A stretch of 64,000 bases of DNA from positions 2,246,486 through 2,310,485 of the forward strand of contig NW_003314266.1 of NCBI RefSeq assembly GCF_000143415.4, given 5' to 3'. This document shows positions 42,607-52,999 of the stretch, one piece after another. A model generated the notes under the pieces. The model saw nothing but the letters and a program-made list of their open reading frames with translations, searched no databases and was not told where the DNA came from. The position numbers and the translations under genes were made by a program. Origin of the DNA: Selaginella moellendorffii. Taxonomy: Eukaryota; Streptophyta; Lycopodiopsida; Selaginellales; Selaginellaceae. Position 1 is the stretch's first letter, and each line of letters opens with the position of its first letter.

Positions 42607-43841
42607 ATGGCATTAGCGGGCTATGGCTTGGCGCTCGCGATTCCAGCGCCACGCTGCTGGAGAAGGCGCTGTGGCGGGATTGTCCACGCATCAGCGTCTC
42701 CACCACCTCCAGGTGATTCCCAGCGGCTGCGCATTCTCGAATCGCTCGGAGAAGTGAGCAGCTCTTTGATCGCATTGTCCGAGGCCATGGCGAAGGCGTC
42801 ATTGGCGGTACAGCAGCTAGCGCAAGCGATCCGGGAGGATGCTGGCGTGGGAGTGGAATCTTACGTCTCGGATGTGGGGGATAATCGTCCCGGAATTGGT
42901 AGTGATAATGAGACAACACTGCGATTGCCATCGCAAGATATACAGGATCGCAATACTCTTAGCCATGGCTTGGCATTCCGGCTCCAACAATCTTTCTTGC
43001 AGATGCGACTGGAAGGCCTTGGTAAGCCTTTCGAGGTATTTTTTTTTTCTTTAGTTTATATTTTTTGGTTTTTTTTCTCTCGAAACTAATTCATTGGCTT
43101 TTGTTTTGCAGCTTGCGGCTGAAGAATTCGTGAGTGCCTGTATTGAAGCACACCAGTCCTCGATCTCCATGGAGGAATTGCAACTCCAACTTATTCTTGC
43201 TGATGGCGCGCTCTCGGGTGTGTTTGCGATCCAAACCGATGATCCAAAGGCGAGCTATCTTATGAGCGAGGTAAATGGTAATAGTCTTTTTCTTTTTCTT
43301 GTCCGACGAGCTTTGTTGCTACAGGAAGCTCGACTTCGTGCAGCCTGGATCCGATATGTCTATGTCACAATCTCAGAAGTACCAGTACTTGTGTTAAGAA
43401 AAACCTCTTACGTGTTTTCTCTTTTTGTGTCTTGTCACAGGTTAATGCGAGACAAAATCAAACAGCTGGACCGAGATCAACTGCAACGGACCCCGAAGAT
43501 GACGAAACAACTGGACTGGGATCAAACTCAACAGTGAGAGATGACGATCCGTCCAACGTTTTTGTTAAGCAGGTAATCTGTTCTCTTCAAGAGCTCATCC
43601 AACGCTTTCTCTCCATTCAAGGTGATTAAGGGTGCAGTGGACGAAGGCTACAACCTTGCGAAGCTGAAGCTTGAACAGGTCGATCTCGTTCTTTTTTCTT
43701 GAGCACTAATGTTTTTACCGTGCGCTATGGATGTCTGGTATCCAGGAATACTCCGGCCCGCCGCAGTCACCATCTGTTAGAACCCTGCGCCAAAGCAATT
43801 TTTTGATCCTGCTAGCTTTCGAGATCTTCTCTCGCAAGTGA
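42607..43841 (+). CDS. Unknown protein, possibly plastid-targeted
   Basis: Not recognised. Six exons by splice signals: 42607-43035, 43112-43270, 43325-43378, 43441-43572, 43622-43678 and 43746-43841, giving 308 aa; all junctions keep one frame. The N-terminus is rich in Ala, Arg and Ser without acids for about 35 residues (MALAGYGLALAIPAP, RCWRRRC), as in a plastid transit peptide. Then come helical, Ala/Leu-rich segments (EVSSSLIALSEAMAKASLAVQQ), an EEFVSACIEAHQSS block, a polar acidic spacer (ATDPEDDETTG) and a C-terminal VIKGAVDEGYNLAKLKLEQ helix. Introns are 49-76 nt. A conserved plant-specific protein is likely. The head-to-head spacing with PP2C suggests a shared promoter. Confidence 0.7.
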
Positions 43842-45119
43842 GGTCTGTCTGACGACAGTGGAGTAGTAAGTAAAGAGAACTCCAATTTTTGTTTGTGCAT
43901 ACTAACTTGCAAGGAGCCCCATTGTCATAATCAGAGAATAGCAAAGACATCAACATCCAAGAAGGAGATATATTACCGAACAAAAGAAGTCCAAGCCTTC
44001 CAGGCAAGCTCTCTTCCGTTGGTCTAAAGGTAAACTCTGGACGATGCCCATTGCGATTCACAAAAGTTTCTCTTTTAGGTGGGCATTCAGTCCATCCACA
44101 AACGCTGGCCGAATCTCTTACAGCATGGAACGCTCAGGCCAAGTTTGACAAAAAAATGGAACCTCAGTTTTCAAGGGTTTGGTGAGTTATTTTATCACCA
44201 GCACAAACACATGGCAAAAAGAAAGCCCGAGATTATGCCTGGGATTTTGGAGCTGTCACTGTTGGGGCTCAGACCAACCAGGGAAAAAAGGTCCAGGCCA
44301 GCCCAGAAAGCAAGAAAACAGTAGAGGCCTCTTTAAAGTCTGTGGGGGAAGCAATTTGACACTCACCCAGACACACACAAAAAAATCACACACCCAGAAA
44401 GGGAAGGGGCATAAAAAAAAAGAAGAGAATATCGCGAAAAAAATTTTAATTTCAATGGTTTTAGAAAGCAATTTGAAATGGATTTTCTTGTCAAAGAATC
44501 AAGATGGACCCGCACAGCCTTTTTGCTGGAGCGCAATTCCGCCTCGTGCATTTTGTTTCGTGTTGGTTTGCCCCGGCGACCCCACTCCACGCACCAGCGA
44601 GTCCTCTTTTGCGAAAAGCATGTCTCCGAGAAACCATCCCCCAATCATTTTTCCAGCCAAAATCACGTAAAAACTTCCTCCATTTCGCCTTGATCAATCA
44701 AAGGCTAACTCCACTCCTTTCTCAATCAGTCCACATTTGCAAAACTTTTACAAGGGATAGAGAAAGAGAGAGAGAGAGGGGGCGCGTTTCTTCTATCACA
44801 CTCTCTCTCTCTCTCTCTCTCCAAATTCCTATCTCTCCAATCTCCATCTCTCCATTGTTGTTGTCCTCTCATCCCCAGATTCCAGAAAACCACACTAGAT
44901 CTGTACACTCACACTCCATAACCACATGAAGCAAGTACAGCATGTACACATTGCAATCCCTCCAATAAATCACAAGGAATGCAGCGCTTTGCGTTGCTGC
45001 GTACTAACGCAACAGGCAATCGCTGCCGAAAAGATGGCATCATAAATCTAGGCCCATCTGGCTTCCTTGAACTGATCCCCACCCATCGTTCCAAAGTTCT
45101 TGTTGGTCGGGCCTTGGAT
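43842..45119. other. Intergenic region with a GA/CT microsatellite
   Basis: No gene recognised. A GAGA tract (about 44,761-44,779) and a CTCT tract (about 44,800-44,822) lie close together and could form a hairpin. Several open frames exist on both strands but none shows a domain. The right end should include the 3' UTR of the SBP gene ending at 45120. Confidence 0.5.
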
Positions 45120-46329
45120 CTAGAGTTGCGAGGACGATCTCGAGTGGACCAGCATGTCCAATCCCTGCGAAGTGGAGGCCCCCTGTACGAAGAAGTGGGG
45201 CGGGATCTGGAGCAGCGAATCGAAGCTGGGCGATGCGCGCCTCGCGTAGTGATCGCTGCTGCTGCTGCTGCTGCTGGTGTTACCGTTGGTGGTGGTGGTA
45301 GCGGTGATTCCAAATCCAGGAGACGAAGAAGAGGCCACTACTGGCAAGGACGAAGATGATGCCGCGCTCGATGATCTCTGCCCGGCTGACAGAAGAGAGA
45401 GAGCACCGCCTTGCGAAGATGTGTTGCTGTTGCAAAGCGGTGGAGGAGGGGGGAGAGGAGGGAGGAGGAAGGAGGAAGAGGTGGAGGAGGAGGGGGAGCA
45501 AGAGGAGGAGCTCTTGAGGAACTGGATGAGCTGCTGGTGCTGCTGGGTGATGTCGTAGAGGCTGGCGCCGTGGAGGGCCTGGTAGATCTGGGACGAGGAC
45601 GAAGAGGGCGATAGGATCTTGGAGTCCTGGTGATGCTGCTGCTGGTGCTGGTGTTGATCCGGCCAGCTGCTCAGGAACGATCCATCCAGGACGTGGCGCT
45701 GGTGGTGGTGGTCGTGTTGGATCTGGACAGCGGGCTTGTAATCCCCTGAGAGAAACACCCAAATCAGTGGAATGGAAAAACGATCACTCTCCCTCTCGTA
45801 CCTGGAAAGATGCCCAGCTTCCCGGAAGAAACGATCGCCAGCCCCGACTCGATGATCTGCGTGGGCTTCCTCCGCCGCTCGTTGTGCCCCGCCAGCCTCT
45901 TCCGGCAGCTCCTCTTGCCATCGTCAAACTCCTCGAGGACATGAAACCTGGAAGAAGAAGAAGAAGAAGAGATACGCAAAGATGAGAAGAAGCGTTCTCG
46001 CCATAGCCACGCGACCTAAAACCTTGCTCTCACCGGCTACACTGCTGGCAGAACCGCTTCTCGATCCCGTCCACCACGCTCTTGGGCGTCTTGGAGTGGA
46101 CCTCGCACACGCGATGCCGCCGGTGGTAGCCCTTGGATCCCCGCAAATCGGTGCCGCATCCCTCGACCTGGCACACGGGCGCTACCTGCGGCTGCGACGG
46201 CCCGCGCTGCTTCTTCCTCCCCGCCATTGCCCCGCCGCCGCCGCCACGATCAGCCACGAACACCTCTCCTCCAGCTCCAGCGCCTGGAAATCCACGCTTC
46301 TCCGCGAAGCTCGGCTCCTGCCGCTGCAT
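45120..46329 (-). CDS. SBP-box (SPL) transcription factor, copy 2
   Basis: Nuclear DNA-binding protein of the SPL family. Three exons: 46329-46034, 45947-45802 and 45745-45120, 355 aa. The start is the ATG at 46329 (MQRQEPSF); a second Met (MAGRKKQRG) is possible. SBP domain: [20 protein letters not shown], then [13 protein letters not shown], then [25 protein letters not shown] with the basic [10 protein letters not shown]. The intron inside the second finger and the next intron match SBP copy 1 exactly in position and phase. Exon 3 is rich in Gln, His, Ser and Pro and contains [10 protein letters not shown] over a perfect miR156 site. A TATA-like sequence lies near 46,627. Confidence 0.93.
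45387..45406 (-). promoter_or_regulatory. miR156 target site in SBP gene 2
   Basis: The plus strand reads TGACAGAAGAGAGAGAGCAC; the mRNA therefore has the canonical 20-nt SPL miR156 site. Confidence 0.9.
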
Positions 46330-46754
46330 AATATCGCGATTCCAGCCCCCACGCGACGCGATTCGGCGATCGAGGCGCCAAGAGCACGCGCTAGAGCGCT
46401 AGATTCTGGGAGACAAGGAAGAAATCTCTCTCTTCGCGTGTCACTTCAGCCGATCAAACCCTGGATCGATGGAGTGCGCTGGGGTGGATCTCTGCGATTG
46501 GCGGAGCTCCAAGAATCCTCGCGTCCAGTGGACCGCGACGATCCATCCACCATCGCGCATTTTCTCTCTCTCCCACAGACACTCAATTATCCCGCCTCGA
46601 ACAAAGGGCCGCCGCCTACACAGCTACTATATAGCCAGTCATCCTTTCAAACTTCCACAGGTCGGGGGGTCGATTCCTGTCAGCGAATGTGCCACGAGAA
46701 TATTCCGCTCATTTTAAAATTTGAAGGTTCTCACACGAGTTCTCTTTTTCTGTG

Positions 46755-47165
46755 CGTTTGGTTCACCAAAACCGTGAGCAAAGTTTCAAGCTTGATCGCA
46801 AACTTCTTCCACTCCAGACCAGCCCGATCGCGATCGACCAAAACTGTGAAGTTTCAGGCTTAATCGCTAACTACAAAAACTGTGACCAAAGTTTCAAGCT
46901 TGATCGCTATCTTCTTCCACTCCAGACCGACCAAAAGTGTGACCAAAGTTCCAAGCTTGATCGCTAACTTCTTCCGCTCCAGACCAGGCCTATAGTGATC
47001 GACCGAAGCTGTGACCAATTCAAGCTTGATCGCTAACTTCTTCCGCTCCACACCAGGCCGATAGCGATCGACCGAAGCTGTGACCAAAGTTTCAAGCTTG
47101 ATCGCTAACTTCTCCTTCCGCTCCAGACCAGGCCGATCGCAATCGAAACCAAAAAACCGAGCTTT
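46755..47165. repeat. Minisatellite, about six units of roughly 55-72 bp
   Basis: Units contain GTGACCAAAGTTTCAAGCTT, then GATCGCTAACTTCTTCCGCT, then CCAGACCAGGCCGATAGCGA. Lengths vary through internal deletions. It runs up to the stop codon of the PPR gene at 47,175. Confidence 0.9.
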
Positions 47166-47174
47166 CGACCGTGA

Positions 47175-49352
47175 TCAGCCGCTGTAGATGCTGGAGAGGA
47201 GGAGATATGGAGCAGCATCGCCCGGCTCCGATTTCGCCAAGCTCTCGGCCACCGGCATGGCTCGCCGCTCGTCTCCCTGAGCCCGACACGAATCCAGCAG
47301 CGCCGTCCAGACGATCGAGTCCGCCACAAACGGCATCGTCTTGCTCAGCTCCTCGGCCCGCCCGAGCTGCCCCGCGCGTCCCAGCACGCTCACCATGCAC
47401 CGGAAGTGCGCCTGCTTTGGAGCCACTCCGTGATCGCCCTCCATCGCCAGGAACAATCCCCGGCCCCTCTCCACCAGCCCTTTATGTATGCACGCCGAGA
47501 GCATGGCGATCGTCGTCACCGCGTCCGGCTTGAATCCCTCCAAGCTCATCGCCTTCCACAGCTCCACCGTCTCCTGCTGCTGCTCGCCACCATGGAGCGC
47601 GTACGCCGCGACCATGTAGTTCCACGCCACTGTATCCCACTCGGGGAGCTCCGCGAAGAGCTTCCGCGCCGCCGGGACGTCCCCGCTCTTGGCCAGCGTC
47701 GAAAGCAGCAGCGTCCACGACACGGCGTTCCTCTCCGGCATGGAATCAAAGAGGAGCTTTGCCTGCTCCCAGTGCCCGTTCTGATCGTAGGCCGCCACCA
47801 TCGCGTTCCAGGACACCACATTCCACACAGGCATCCGGGAGAAGTAGTCCCAGGCCTGCGCGACGTCGCCGTTCTGTCCATAGCCCGCCAACATCGTGTT
47901 CCAGGACACCACGTCGTGATGGGTCATGCTCTCAAACAAGCTCCGAGCTTGCTCCATATGCCCGGCTTGAGCATAGGCCGTGATCATTGCGGTTCTCGAC
48001 ACCAAGTTGGCCTCGGGCATCCGATCAAAAACCGATTTTGCGAGCTCCACCTCGCCGCTCTGGACATATGCGTAGAGCAGCGCCGTCCAGGAGACGATGT
48101 TCCTCCTCGGCATCCGCTCGAACACCCTCCTGGCCTCCTCGACATGCCCGTTCTGGGCATACACCGCGATCATGCTGCTCCACGAAACCACGTCCCTGTT
48201 GGGCATCGCGCGGAAGAGCTCCCACGCCTCGTCCACCAGCCCGTACTGACCCTTCGCCGCGATCATCACGTTCCAGGAAGTGGTGATCCTCTCGGGCATC
48301 CGGTCGAAGAGCGCCGAGGCCTCGTCGATCCGGCCGTGTGCTGCGTAGGCCTGGATCATCGTGTGCCAGGAGATGCAGTTCTTGTGCGGCATCCGATCGA
48401 AAACGTCCCTGGCCTCCTGGAGGTGGCCTCTCTGCGCGAAAGCCGAGATCATCAGGTTCCAGGACGTGGAGTTCTTGTCCGGCATTGCGTCAAACAAGAC
48501 TCTCGCTTGCTCCAGCTCGCCGTTTTGGATGTAGCCATTGATCATCGAGTTCCAGGACGTGGAGTTCTTCGCGGGCATCTCGTCAAACATGAGCCTGGCC
48601 TGGATCAAGCACCCGGCTTGAGCGTAGCCCGCCACCATCGCGTTCCAGGCAGCCACATCCGGCTGTGGCATCAGCTCGAAAAATCTCCTTGCCTCGTCCA
48701 GGAAGCCATTCTCGGCGAAGGCCGTGACCATCGTCGTCCAGGACACCACATCCTTCTCGGGCATCATCCTGAAGAAGACGCTCGCCTCGAGCAAATGCCC
48801 GTTCTGTGCATATGCCGCGAGGAGCGCGTTCCACGAGACTGTGTCGGGCTCCGGCATCGCCTTGAACATCCCCCGCGCCTCCTGGAGATGTCCGATCTGG
48901 GCATACACCGTGATCATCGTGTTCCAGCTCACGGCATCCTTCTCGGGCATCCGATCGAACACGCTCCTGGCGCCGTGAGGGTCGCCGTTGAGCGCGTGCG
49001 CGGAGATGAGGATGTTCCAGGAGAAGAGATTGGGCTCCGGGATGGCGTCGAAGACCCGGCGCGCATCCTCGAGGTTCCGGCACTTGCCATACATGCCGAT
49101 GAGGAGATTGGCGAGGTGCTTGTTGTGGCGGTGGTCGCTGGCGCGAATGCGGGCGTGGACGCGCTTCCCGGCCTCGAGATCCTTGGAGCTGCTGCAAGAT
49201 TTCACGAGCCGGACGAATTCCGCGTGCTGCGAGGCGGAATCGATCGATACCTGACCTGGCGATTTCTTCTTGGCGCCGGGATGCCGCGGCCGGCGCTCAA
49301 CTAGCTGCGAGGTCACGGATCCGGTTGGGGCGGCGAGGAATCCATGGAGCAT
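47175..49352 (-). CDS. PPR protein, SS-type, truncated E region (PPR-2)
   Basis: Intronless, 725 aa. The Ser/Arg/Pro-rich N-terminus (MLHGFLAAPTGSVTSQLVER) could be an organellar presequence. The first helix block is FVRLVKSCSSSKDLEAGKRV, then about nineteen repeats of 31 residues with the consensus MPxxDVVSWNxMIxAYAQNGHLEEARxLFDR. The C-terminal P2/L2/S2-like part (AMSLEGFKPDAVTTIAMLSA, CIHKGLVERG, GRAGQLGRAEEL) leads into an E1 motif ending at YLLLSSIYSG, with no E2 or DYW. GC content is high. A long open frame on the opposite strand is a shadow of the repeat codon pattern. Its start is 77 nt from that of the divergent PPR-3. Confidence 0.92.
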   Translation of the reverse strand: MLHGFLAAPTGSVTSQLVERRPRHPGAKKKSPGQVSIDSASQHAEFVRLVKSCSSSKDLEAGKRVHARIRASDHRHNKHLANLLIGMYGKCRNLEDARRVFDAIPEPNLFSWNILISAHALNGDPHGARSVFDRMPEKDAVSWNTMITVYAQIGHLQEARGMFKAMPEPDTVSWNALLAAYAQNGHLLEASVFFRMMPEKDVVSWTTMVTAFAENGFLDEARRFFELMPQPDVAAWNAMVAGYAQAGCLIQARLMFDEMPAKNSTSWNSMINGYIQNGELEQARVLFDAMPDKNSTSWNLMISAFAQRGHLQEARDVFDRMPHKNCISWHTMIQAYAAHGRIDEASALFDRMPERITTSWNVMIAAKGQYGLVDEAWELFRAMPNRDVVSWSSMIAVYAQNGHVEEARRVFERMPRRNIVSWTALLYAYVQSGEVELAKSVFDRMPEANLVSRTAMITAYAQAGHMEQARSLFESMTHHDVVSWNTMLAGYGQNGDVAQAWDYFSRMPVWNVVSWNAMVAAYDQNGHWEQAKLLFDSMPERNAVSWTLLLSTLAKSGDVPAARKLFAELPEWDTVAWNYMVAAYALHGGEQQQETVELWKAMSLEGFKPDAVTTIAMLSACIHKGLVERGRGLFLAMEGDHGVAPKQAHFRCMVSVLGRAGQLGRAEELSKTMPFVADSIVWTALLDSCRAQGDERRAMPVAESLAKSEPGDAAPYLLLSSIYSG

Positions 49353-49429
49353 GCTGGCGCCCTCTCATGGCCGCGGCGACGAGACCCCAAGAACCCTAAA
49401 TAACAGAGGAAATAGAAAGGGATGGTTCC
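49353..49429. promoter_or_regulatory. Divergent promoter between PPR-2 and PPR-3
   Basis: 77 nt between opposing start codons, including ACCCTAAATAACAG (a telo-box-like AAACCCTA type element, near 49,392). No space for separate promoters unless true starts lie further inside. Confidence 0.4.
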
Positions 49430-51667
49430 ATGGTATGTGTTCTTGCCCAAAAGCCCTGTGTTCCTCTTGGCCAAGAACACGAAGATCGCCACGATGAGGT
49501 CTCTATCCTCGCCAAGATCGTTCGGCAGTGTGGATCCAGCCACGATCTCGACGCAGGCAAGCGCATCCACGCGCGGATCCGGCGAAGCCGTCACTGCCGT
49601 GACAAGCTCCTCGCCAATCTCCTCGTGGAGATGTATGGCAAATGCGGGTGCCTGGATCACGCGAGGATGGTTTTCTCAGGGATTCGCCGCCCCAATTCCT
49701 TCTCCTGGAGCGCGATGATCGGCGCTTGCGGATCAAACGGCTGCGTGGACGAGGCCAAGAAGATCTTCGACAGCATTCCAGAGAAAGAGAGGACTGTGGC
49801 GTCGTGGAATTCGCTCGTTTTGGCCTACTGCGAGGAGGATGGGGATTTGAGCAGGGCGAAGGAGATCTGGGAAGAGATGCCCGAGAGGGATGAGAGATCG
49901 TGGGGGATCATGCTTGCGGCTTATGGCCAGAGAGGGCATTTGTTGAAAGCGGAAGAGATGTTCTCGGATTTGCCACAGGAGAACCTTGTCTATAAAACGA
50001 TCATGATCACTGCGTATACCCGAGCTGGTCGCGTTGATCGAGCGCTTGAGATCTTTGAATCGATTGAAGATCCCAGTAGCGTCTCTTGGACTGCTATTGT
50101 CGCTGCATTTGCCCAGAACGGGCAAATGTATAAAGCTAGAAATTTCTTCGAGAGAATGCCAGAAAGGACTCCGATCGCTTGGAACACAATGATCTCTGGG
50201 TTCTCCGATCAAGGAAACGCTGTTGACGCGAAAGAATTTTTCGATCGAATGCCTCGACCAGATGTTGTCTCGTGGACAACGCTGATGACAGCATTTGCCC
50301 ATAACGGGGACTTGCTAGAAGCTCGAGAGATCTTCGATAAAATGCCACTTAAAAACGTTGCGTCGTGGAACGCGATGATTGGAGCCTACACGCAAGACGG
50401 ATCGCTCGAAAGCGCGAGAAATCTCTTTGATCGGATGCCGAAAAGGAACATCCAGTCGTGCAATGCAATGATCTCGGGGTATGCCCAACACGGGCATGTC
50501 GATCAAGCCAGGCAGCTCTTCGATCAAATGGAACGCCACACACTCGTCTCGTGGAACGCGATGCTCGCGGCTTATGCTCATTCCAGTCTCTACGATCTCG
50601 CGGTCGAGTTCTTCCACTCGATGCCCCGCAAGAACATTGTTTCGTGGACGAGTTTGCTCAGTCTCCACGCCAACCGTGGCGACTTAAGCTCCGCGCGGGC
50701 GATCTTCGACTCGATGCCCGAGAGGAATCTCTGTTCGTGCAATGCGATGCTCGCCGGATGTGTCGCCAATGGATCTATGGAAGTGGCGAGGGAGATTTTC
50801 GAGGAGATGGCTCTCAGGAACGAGGTGTCGTGGAACACTATACTGGATGGCTACTCCAAAGCTGGAAATCTGGAAGAAACGAAGTGGATGTTTGATAGGA
50901 ATCCTCGTCCTGGCGCTGTTTCGCTGGTGGCTCTGATCGAAACGTACGCTCACCACGATCGACTCGACGACGCTCGCGACTTTGTCCAGCAGTTCATGCA
51001 AGCTGGAGAGAATTGCGTGGTGTGGACGGCCCTGGTCACGGCTTTCTCTCAGCACGGACGATCGATTCAAGCAAAAGAGCTCTTTGACCAAATTTCCGAG
51101 AAGACCATCGTCTCCTGGAACGCGATGGTGGCAGCCTACGCTCAAAACGGGCATTTCCAGCGGGCGAAGAAGCTCTTTGACGAGCTCCCCGAGCGGAGTA
51201 CCTCGTCCTGGAACTCGATAATCGCCGCAAACTCGACAGATGGTCGCTGGAAATTCGCTCTCGAGCTCTTCCACTCCATGACTCTGGATGGAGTCCGAGC
51301 CGACGACATAACTCTGCTGTGCGTTCTCTTCGCGTGCAGCCACTCGGGATTGCTGGGAGTTAGCAGGAACTTTTTCCGCTGCATCTCCAAGGACTGGGAT
51401 GCTCTCCCTACTTTGCAGCACTACCACGCCATGATAGATCTCCTTGCGCGGTCTGGTGAAGTTGGAAGATCGCAAGAGCTTGTGGAAACAATGCCTTACG
51501 TTTCGAGTTCTATTGCTTGGGCGAGTTTACTGGGATCATACAGGACTCAAGGAGGCGATCACAGGTCTCTAGCAAAGCTCGCATCAGGGCATGTAACTAG
51601 AATAGAAGCCGGAAAGGCTGGAGCATACGTTTTACTCTCAAATACTATATTCTCTACATATAACTAA
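49430..51667 (+). CDS. PPR protein, SS-type, truncated E region (PPR-3)
   Basis: Intronless, 745 aa. The N-terminus MVCVLAQKPCVPLGQ precedes the usual first block (VSILAKIVRQCGSSHDLDAG) and about twenty 31-residue repeats (for example MPLKNVASWNAMIGAYTQDG and MISGYAQHGHVDQARQLFDQ). The C-terminal P2/L2/S2-like motifs (MTLDGVRADDITLLCVLFAC, MIDLLARSGEVGRSQELVE) lead to an E1 motif that stops after AYVLLSNTIFSTYN. Sequences derived from this gene occur at 38,857-41,540 and 63,205-63,340. It is divergent to PPR-2. Confidence 0.92.
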   Translation: MVCVLAQKPCVPLGQEHEDRHDEVSILAKIVRQCGSSHDLDAGKRIHARIRRSRHCRDKLLANLLVEMYGKCGCLDHARMVFSGIRRPNSFSWSAMIGACGSNGCVDEAKKIFDSIPEKERTVASWNSLVLAYCEEDGDLSRAKEIWEEMPERDERSWGIMLAAYGQRGHLLKAEEMFSDLPQENLVYKTIMITAYTRAGRVDRALEIFESIEDPSSVSWTAIVAAFAQNGQMYKARNFFERMPERTPIAWNTMISGFSDQGNAVDAKEFFDRMPRPDVVSWTTLMTAFAHNGDLLEAREIFDKMPLKNVASWNAMIGAYTQDGSLESARNLFDRMPKRNIQSCNAMISGYAQHGHVDQARQLFDQMERHTLVSWNAMLAAYAHSSLYDLAVEFFHSMPRKNIVSWTSLLSLHANRGDLSSARAIFDSMPERNLCSCNAMLAGCVANGSMEVAREIFEEMALRNEVSWNTILDGYSKAGNLEETKWMFDRNPRPGAVSLVALIETYAHHDRLDDARDFVQQFMQAGENCVVWTALVTAFSQHGRSIQAKELFDQISEKTIVSWNAMVAAYAQNGHFQRAKKLFDELPERSTSSWNSIIAANSTDGRWKFALELFHSMTLDGVRADDITLLCVLFACSHSGLLGVSRNFFRCISKDWDALPTLQHYHAMIDLLARSGEVGRSQELVETMPYVSSSIAWASLLGSYRTQGGDHRSLAKLASGHVTRIEAGKAGAYVLLSNTIFSTYN

Positions 51668-51959
51668 ATTCACTTTTCAATTTTCTCATGGATTTCATGC
51701 ATGATAGATTCTGAATATAATCAAATGCATAGTTCTAGTCCAGGTATATTCTATTCCACATTGCTGTAGCTCTAACGGTGCCAAGGCCGCGAGGTTCAAG
51801 TCAACCGAAACTTCCCTGGTCTTGTCTCGCTGAAAAACAGATCTATAAAAACCTCACGCTTTGATATGATCGATAAACTCAAAGGGAATTTGAAGCTCCA
51901 CTCGAAGTTTTCTTCTCCGAGTTTTCTAGCTCCAGTCACTTTAAAGTTTTCTGCAGAAA
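51668..51959. other. Intergenic and promoter of the small secreted peptide gene
   Basis: AT-rich 3' flank of PPR-3, then a TATA box (TATAAAA, 51844-51850) about 115 nt before the peptide start. Confidence 0.5.
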
Positions 51960-52175
51960 ATGGAGAGAGCAAGGATGGTTCATGTGGTTGTGATCTTGGC
52001 CGTGCTTCTTGTGTTTCTCCACGGCGCTGCTGCTGCCAGGCCCTTCCAGTCGCCGTCAAAACCAGCATCATCTCCAGCCATTTCATTAGGATCACCAAGT
52101 AGAATCAATTGTAACGAGAAAGAAGGAAGAACACCACCGGTAACAAAGGAAGGAAACCCAGCACATCACAACTAG
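51960..52175 (+). CDS. Small secreted peptide precursor (unclassified)
   Basis: 71 aa, single exon; the in-frame Met at 51975 gives a cleaner signal peptide (MVHVVVILAVLLVFLHGAAA). The rest is Pro/Ser-rich and without an enzyme fold, and it ends with the basic, Pro-containing tail RTPPVTKEGNPAHHN. Short secreted precursors with a C-terminal Pro- and His/Asn-ending segment are typical of plant peptide hormones (CLE, IDA, RGF and CEP types). None of these consensuses fits exactly: CLE would need Gly-Pro before the Asn-Pro, and RGF needs Asp-Tyr. A TATA box at 51844 supports transcription. The single Cys argues against a cysteine-rich peptide. Confidence 0.6.
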   Translation: MERARMVHVVVILAVLLVFLHGAAAARPFQSPSKPASSPAISLGSPSRINCNEKEGRTPPVTKEGNPAHHN

Positions 52176-52995
52176 AAAGTATCTAGTCCTTGGAGGGCAA
52201 TTCCCAAGGCCATGCTTCTCACTTCGAAAGCTAATATAACAAGTTTTTGACCTCGAGAATCAAGGTGAAGTTGCAAACAATCCCTGGCTACTATACACTT
52301 GCCAAAAGTGAGGTCTGATTTTGTTAATTCGGACGAAACTTCTTTTGCGACCGCGAACGGCAATTCTTTCGTGACATCTCATTGAGGCCCTCGAAGGAAC
52401 TACAGAGAAATCAGCAGAGTCTCGTAATTGGATCCTAACCGACCAAAGACCCGAATTCATTGACCATAGACCATAGACATTATTATAATTGACCGCGGAA
52501 CAACTGTAGATGCCGGAATCAAATCCGTGCCATTGACAAGCATTCAAAGTGGAGCGACATTTCCCCGCTATATAAGCCCCAAGTTTGCACAACAACCCGA
52601 AAGTGAGAGGAGAGATCAGGAATGGTTCATGCGATTGATGCTGCTACCAAGCCATTACTTGAAGTGTTTAGTATCGACTACTTGCTCCAGCCAATTTTTT
52701 CAGGATAACAAGGTAAGATCACACCCAGCTACAACGAAAGATAATCTGAGCACAGCCTAAGGCGGTGCCAAACTTTTCATCTGATATAATCAAAATTTTC
52801 TTTGTCTCCACAAACCCGTGGATAGCTACCAGGAGGAATTCGATGGCAACGCCACAGCACCATGCAGCGATTTCGTGGACGAGGAGCTACGGCGCGAGAT
52901 TCTCAAGTACGGCCATGTACAGGAAATGGGACAGCTTTCTCTAGTAGATTTGTTTAGTATTAATTATTAGTGGAAATATAATAAATTGTTACGGC
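52176..52995 (+). other. Intergenic region with a possible second small gene
   Basis: TATATAAG at about 52,568 precedes an ATG at 52,621 (GGAATGGTTCATGCG), whose context resembles the start region of the peptide gene at 51,960 (GGATGGTTCATGTGG). A donor-like AAG/GTAAGA at about 52,708 and an acceptor-like GATAG near 52,826 could join to an open stretch ending near 52,950, but no model gives a recognisable product. It may be a diverged, possibly dead, duplicate. Confidence 0.3.
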
Positions 52996-52999
52996 TTGG

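Noticed and set aside
42521-42931. Upstream in-frame extension of PP2C (434 codons)
   Set aside because: The extension covers exon 1 of the divergent gene and has no PP2C homology; the Met at 42520 directly precedes the domain.
44761-44822. Adjacent GA and CT tracts as a structured RNA or regulatory hairpin
   Set aside because: Simple microsatellites explain the pairing; no compensatory or gene context supports a function.
46655-46685. GGGGTCGATTCCTGT, another tRNA T-arm-like motif
   Set aside because: The upstream sequence does not fold into D- or anticodon arms; taken as chance.
47406-49304. 632-codon open frame antisense to PPR-2
   Set aside because: Its length is explained by the periodic, GC-rich PPR codon pattern on the other strand. 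The translation is His/Arg/Gly-rich with no domain, and similar antisense frames occur across the other PPR genes.
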